A stretch of 64,000 nt of DNA from Callaeas wilsoni (lineage: Eukaryota; Chordata; Aves; Passeriformes; Callaeidae): the NCBI GenBank assembly GCA_013398955.1, contig VWPU01004056.1:55448-119447 (forward strand), in the 5' to 3' direction. Below, piece after piece: positions 59,301 to 64,000 of this stretch; position 1 is the stretch's first letter, and the number at the start of each line of letters is the position of its first letter. The notes beneath the pieces are model-generated. The model made no database searches, was not told the origin of the DNA, and saw nothing but the letters and a program-made list of their open reading frames with translations. Both the position numbers and the translations under genes were made by a program.

Positions 59301-62300
59301 AGCAAAGCTGGTTATAGCCTACACCAGTACGTGATAACATTTCATATTGCATTTGGGGAGACATGTACAGATAACGAGGTATTTTGCTCACAGGCCATAG
59401 TCACAGACACATGTAGATGAGACAGGTGATGGGAACAATCCATGGCTGATTATGGCTGGGAAGAAATGTCTGGAAAAACTCAGCAATGTAAAGAGCAAGG
59501 GCAGGCTTTCATCTTTTTTTCCAAATTCTTTTGGGTTTTATTTTTAGCAAATTTGAGGATGATGTGCACATTTTCTCAATTGTACATCTAAGTAAATGCT
59601 GTGTATTCTCCATCTTTTAACCTTATCAGATACTTTCAACCACATTCAAAGCTGCTCCACCTATTCAGAACACTGTTTTGGGTGACAGAAGTCTGTGGTA
59701 ATAATGCCTTTTTTTTATGCTGGTTGCTTTTTCTTAAAACCAATATTGATTTGTCTCTGGGGCACAGAAGTATGCAACCCTACACTGAAAAAATCGTTAT
59801 GTTTTTCCTTACAACTACATGGCTCTATCTGCTACAAGCTGATAACCCTCATGGAGCAACCAGCACTTTTCTTCCAGTTCTACTATCTGGGCGTGTTAGA
59901 GGTATGTGTGAAAAATAATACAGGCAGATCAGCGTGGCCCAGCATCAGATGTACACAACATATCATGTGTAACATGTATTCACCATGTATAGGTTTTGTA
60001 TTCCAAATATAAAAAATGTATTTTTAGGCATCTTTTCTCAGCAGAAATACAATAACTATTTTGTCTGTTCCAGCAACAGCATCAAACCAATCCTTGAGGC
60101 TGTTGTATTACAACACCAAGAAGAATTTCACACAGGAGTGTTCAGCTGTTAAACACAGGATGAGTAAAAGAAGTCAGGTTTTCTTTTCTCTTTGTTTTGA
60201 TTTTGGTTTTACATGTTGGCTTCTAGTCATGAACCAGCTCTCTGAGCACTGGAGGGAACACTGACATCTGGTACTACCACTATGTATCTGATACTCCAGT
60301 ATCTATTCACAGAAGGAATACCAGCAAGTTTCAACTATTATCTGTTCCAGAATTTTGATGCTGCAACATTTATTTTTTCCATACATCCTTGTGCCAATCT
60401 AAATCACAAAAAACCCCAACAAAACAACCAACCCAGAAAACTAAAAATAGCCTACCAACAGCTTTGCATGTGCAAAAACACTGGTGGCAAGTCTGTGCAG
60501 ACATACCAGTCCTGCCTAGTGTGCTGGACATGTGCCCACAATGTGATGGACTCAGTGAGCGAAGGCTGCAAAGCCCACCTAATTAGCTGGGTAAATAATT
60601 GAGCATGGACCCATATGCAGCCCCACGCCGCCATGGGTGCACTACCTGCAGGATTCTACTTTGCTTACTTATAGAAGCTAGCCTGCATATGCTGTGAGCT
60701 ACACTCAGCCTGTTATCTAGGAAGGCTTAAAGCTTCTTGTTTCATAGGATGTGGAGTGAGTATTTCATGTGGATAAAATAATGATTTGGTTAAATTATTC
60801 CTAACCTCCTTAAATGAGAAGTTCTACCACGAATCAACCGCCTGAGACTGGGATGATTAATTTTTGATGTAACCAACTGGCTAATTTTGGCTGAGGAACT
60901 GTGCATTTGCTCCAGCTACCACAATAGCCCAATCCTGCAAGACAGCCTCTGAGCTGGGAATGGCAGCAAGGCAGCTGCTGGTGTGGTCAGTGGGAGAAAG
61001 AAAAGAAATATATTACCTTGCCCTGGAAGAGCATGGCCCTGATAAGCTCTGAGCAGATGTGCTCTGGATCAGGATGCTGTTTGGTGACCCTATCATGAGA
61101 AAGACATTCAGCACTATTGCCTATTCCTGCACTGGAGACATTGCAGTATTGTGCCTTCCAGAAGGAATACTTTGTTTTGCCTGATGTGGATTAAACAAAA
61201 AGGTGTGTGAGACAAAAAAACCCTTCCCACTACTACTTATTCATTTGGATTTTTTTTCTTTTTTTTTAACTAGAGAAACGCTAGATAAAATTCTTCTTTT
61301 CCAAACTGTATTTCCTTTTTATTACTGAGCACCACAGCTGGTATGTGAGAGACACAGAGCATGGGCTGCATGTCCAGAAGGAAGTCTGCTGTATGTGACT
61401 GGGCAGGGGCCACCTGAGGCTTCTGGGACAGAGCACACCAAATGATTCCCTTCCTGCCTCTACTCAGCACTCTACTGTTGTTGCCCCAGGCTAATTGCCC
61501 CTTGCAGAACACAGGACCCCAACAAGTCCTGATGGCCAGTAGCATCGTTACAATAATCTATCACTCCCCTTGAATCACATCGGCTGGGCTAGAGAAATCT
61601 ATGTCAGGCACCAAATTATATATCACGTAAACTGTGTGATACCTGATTTCTTTAGGACAAGGTCTTTTCTATACTGGGACAATGATTCATCTCAAGTAAT
61701 TTAGGCATTTAAAAATTGTCTCCAGCTGTACCAGTCTGACTTTACAGCTAATGGAGAGAAGTAAGAAATACCAAAGGATGATTCACCTCATCCTAAGATA
61801 AGATGTCAAAGATAGGGAGAAAAATTGCCCTTCAGACATAGTTATTCCTGTACATTAATTATAAATGGAGCCTCAGGAACTCAGGTTAAGTAGGGAAATC
61901 AAGCAACTAAAACTGAGAAGATTTCTACAATGTGTGTCCCAGTTTTCACATCACCTCCAGTTCTACTAGAAACTGTGAGGCTAATTGATGTGCAGCCTTG
62001 TTCTCCATGACAAGTGTCCTGGTCTATGATCCATAGAGCAGCAGTATTTTGCAAAAGTTATGCTAAGAGGTCAGCAACTCCTTTATATTTGTTTCCACTA
62101 ATGGGTTTAATGATAAAGACACATGGGGAACTCTAAAGAATCTTGGTGGGAAGAAAGTAGACTGAGTTACAAAATTAGGGAATTGCTGCCCAAAGCTTTC
62201 ATAAAGCAGAATTGAGGTAATTTTACCTGATCTGCTTTTGGCAATGTTCAATGAGGGCAGAGGATGAAGTCTGCAACAGCCAAGTGCTACCTGACTTCTC

Positions 62301-63840
62301 AGGCCAGGATCTCCATGGGGACTGGATTTTGCATAGGTCTTCTGCTGGCTCCAGCCACAGGGGCAAGTATGGCCCATAAAAACACAATATTTTACTTCCT
62401 AACCACCATTGGTTTTCAAATGGTCTCCACAAACCATAACTCAGACACCACTATGTACACTCATACTGGAATGTGATGCGGCAATTAAACCTGAAGAGGA
62501 GCTAAGAAAATCCAGTAGTGGTTAAAATTGTTTTGTATTCAGAAAGCATGAGTCAGAATGATCTCATATGATCTTAGATATTATACTGCTGCCACGGTCA
62601 CATAACTCTCATCAGTATGAATAGAAGTCAGGCACCTTAAGGAGAGGCAATACTCCACAGAGAAATAGAACAAGAGAGATTTTAAAAGAGAAAATAATTT
62701 CCCATAGCTGTATCAGTTGTCTAATTCCAGTGTCATCTTGAATTATATAGTATTTAAAGTAACATGAGATAGCAAGAATATTAATTCCTGATGTCAGAGA
62801 GAAGAGTTATTTCTGGCAGGCTTTAATGGATCTGCTGTATCACATGAACTTTCTTCCAGCTAGCCAGGAATAAAACCATGTACAAAACTTACATTCTAAC
62901 CTTGTAATGGACTCAAATCAGGGGACAGTGACAAATTTGCAATTATGTTAAAACCACATGTTGTGGTTACTGTCTCTTCTAAGACCCCTGTGACACTGTT
63001 TGATTGTTGCTTATCTATTTTATAGCACCCAAAAGAGCGCTGGCCTCTCTCATTCGAGATGAGACGCAACCTCTGCTTGAATACCAGCCTTCTGGTTAAG
63101 GGCTGCTCTGAAGTCAGCGCACAACACGAGTGGAGCCAAGGGTTTCAAGTGATTAGTTACCCAGCACTGCATGCAAACACATCAGTTTATTAAGTGCTAA
63201 GTCAACACATAAGAGTTTTTAGCACGACTGATGTCAAAGAGTAGAAGCAATGGGACAAAATGAAGAAGATGCGCAACCACGCTTAGCTATCCATGTCATA
63301 CGACCATGACACTGGAAGAACCTACAGCTACAATGGCCACACTGCCAGCACAGGAGCCATTAATTGCCAGGTTAATTTGAGACAGGAGACGGTAGTAGCT
63401 TTTCGAGTCTGCTCAGGAGTGTGTCCCAAGGCCAGGGGCCACTCACTGGGCACTGGAGGGGAACCAGTCTGACAGGACCCTGGAGTCAGTGGAGAGGGGA
63501 AAAGAGAAAACCTGCAGATGAATAGTGTTTGGAGGAAGCAGCGTCATAGGAAAACTATATGCTACAAAGACAATAAAATATATCCCAGCACCAGGAACAG
63601 TTCAGAAAGACCGGGATAGGACGGCATGTCTGCTGTCTTGGCAGAAAGCAGACTGCAGCCTGCGGTGGGACTTGAACTGGGTTAGGTACCACTGCCTGTG
63701 TCGGGAGCAGACCCAGAGTACAAATAACATAACGTGAAGGGTTTTTAAAGAAACTAAAAAGAGGCTCTAATTCTGGGAATCCTGATAAGAGTCAGAGCTT
63801 TGAAGCGCAAGAGAAAAATGGGACCCTGGTGCAAATTGCA
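56311..63840. other. Intergenic stretch downstream of ARHGEF10
   Basis: I see no coding exon, RNA gene or identifiable transposon. An inverted CATTAAT/ATTAATG pair brackets an AT stretch near 56374-56400, and TAAT-type motifs cluster at about 56650-56740. GC content rises after about 63000 towards the CpG island at the edge. Open frames such as 59601-59918 and 60282-60602 show no domain signal. Confidence 0.7.
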
Positions 63841-63849
63841 CCCCAAGAG

Positions 63850-64000
63850 AAGCCACCTGGCCTCCACCGCGTTGTTCCTCCGCCAGCAGACACCTGAATA
63901 ACGCAGAGGCTCCGTCCGGGCAGCCTCCCCGCCGCCTCCCGCGGCGAGCAGGCCGGTGCCGGCGGGCGGGCGGTGCCGGGGGCCGCGGGCCCGCGGGGCT
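63850..64000. promoter_or_regulatory. CpG island truncated by the window end; probable promoter of the next gene
   Basis: G+C and CpG density climb sharply from about 63866 (CCGCG, CCGCC, CCGTCCGGGC) to the final bases (GGCGGGCGGGCGGTGCCGGG). That is typical of a vertebrate housekeeping-type promoter or first exon. The island continues beyond 64000, so its size, direction and gene are unknown. By known synteny of ARHGEF10 in amniotes the neighbour would be KBTBD11, which is an inference only. Confidence 0.6.

Noticed and set aside
59601..60602. Overlapping 105-106 residue open frames in the downstream intergenic region
   Set aside because: No domain, splice or promoter signal; the frames overlap one another and look random.

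Overview
The window is vertebrate nuclear DNA, and almost certainly from a bird. It is AT-rich, carries a multi-exon gene with GT-AG introns, and contains at least three degenerate CR1 LINE fragments plus one endogenous-retrovirus-type LTR. The LTR's TGTGCTGG terminus reminds me of passerine LTRs, so a songbird is possible, but that is a weak inference. There are no bacterial-style genes, operons or CRISPR arrays.

One protein-coding gene occupies most of the window: the 3' part of ARHGEF10, a Rho guanine nucleotide exchange factor, on the + strand. I traced 13 coding exons by hand from splice sites, reading frame and family similarity: 1182-1327, 3088-3263, 19216-19331, 20947-21074, 21575-21675, 22603-22724, 26174-26260, 27579-27802, 28876-29033, 37643-37785, 43672-43846, 50309-50431 and 52383-52897. 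Their lengths add to 2214 nt, exactly 738 codons including the stop, and every junction phase agrees. They encode the C-terminal 737 residues: a PH-like module (exons 1-5), a WD40-like beta-propeller region (exons 6 to early 13), and a Ser-rich then Lys/Arg-rich tail ending in VMVWQIPLLNI. The N-terminus and the catalytic DH domain lie upstream of the window.

Layout: 1-1181 is the end of an upstream intron holding a CR1 fragment. 1182-3263 holds exons 1-2. 3264-19215 is a 16 kb intron with a second CR1, the LTR and a small GC-rich CpG cluster about 1.2 kb before exon 3. 19216-29033 is a compact run of exons 3-9. 29034-52382 has large introns separating exons 10-13, with a candidate poison exon, a possible piggyBac-like transposase relic and a third CR1. 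52383-56300 is the last coding exon and a probable 3' UTR of about 3.4 kb. About 56300-63840 is intergenic with nothing recognised. 63850-64000 is a CpG island cut by the window edge, probably the promoter of the next gene. In known amniote synteny that neighbour would be KBTBD11, but no coding sequence for it is visible here.

I found no convincing new biological system. The most checkable observations are a spliceable but frame-breaking cryptic exon at 39257-39395, an in-frame alternative acceptor adding nine codons to exon 12, the intronic CpG cluster as a possible internal promoter, and the transposase-like remnant at 40018-40330.
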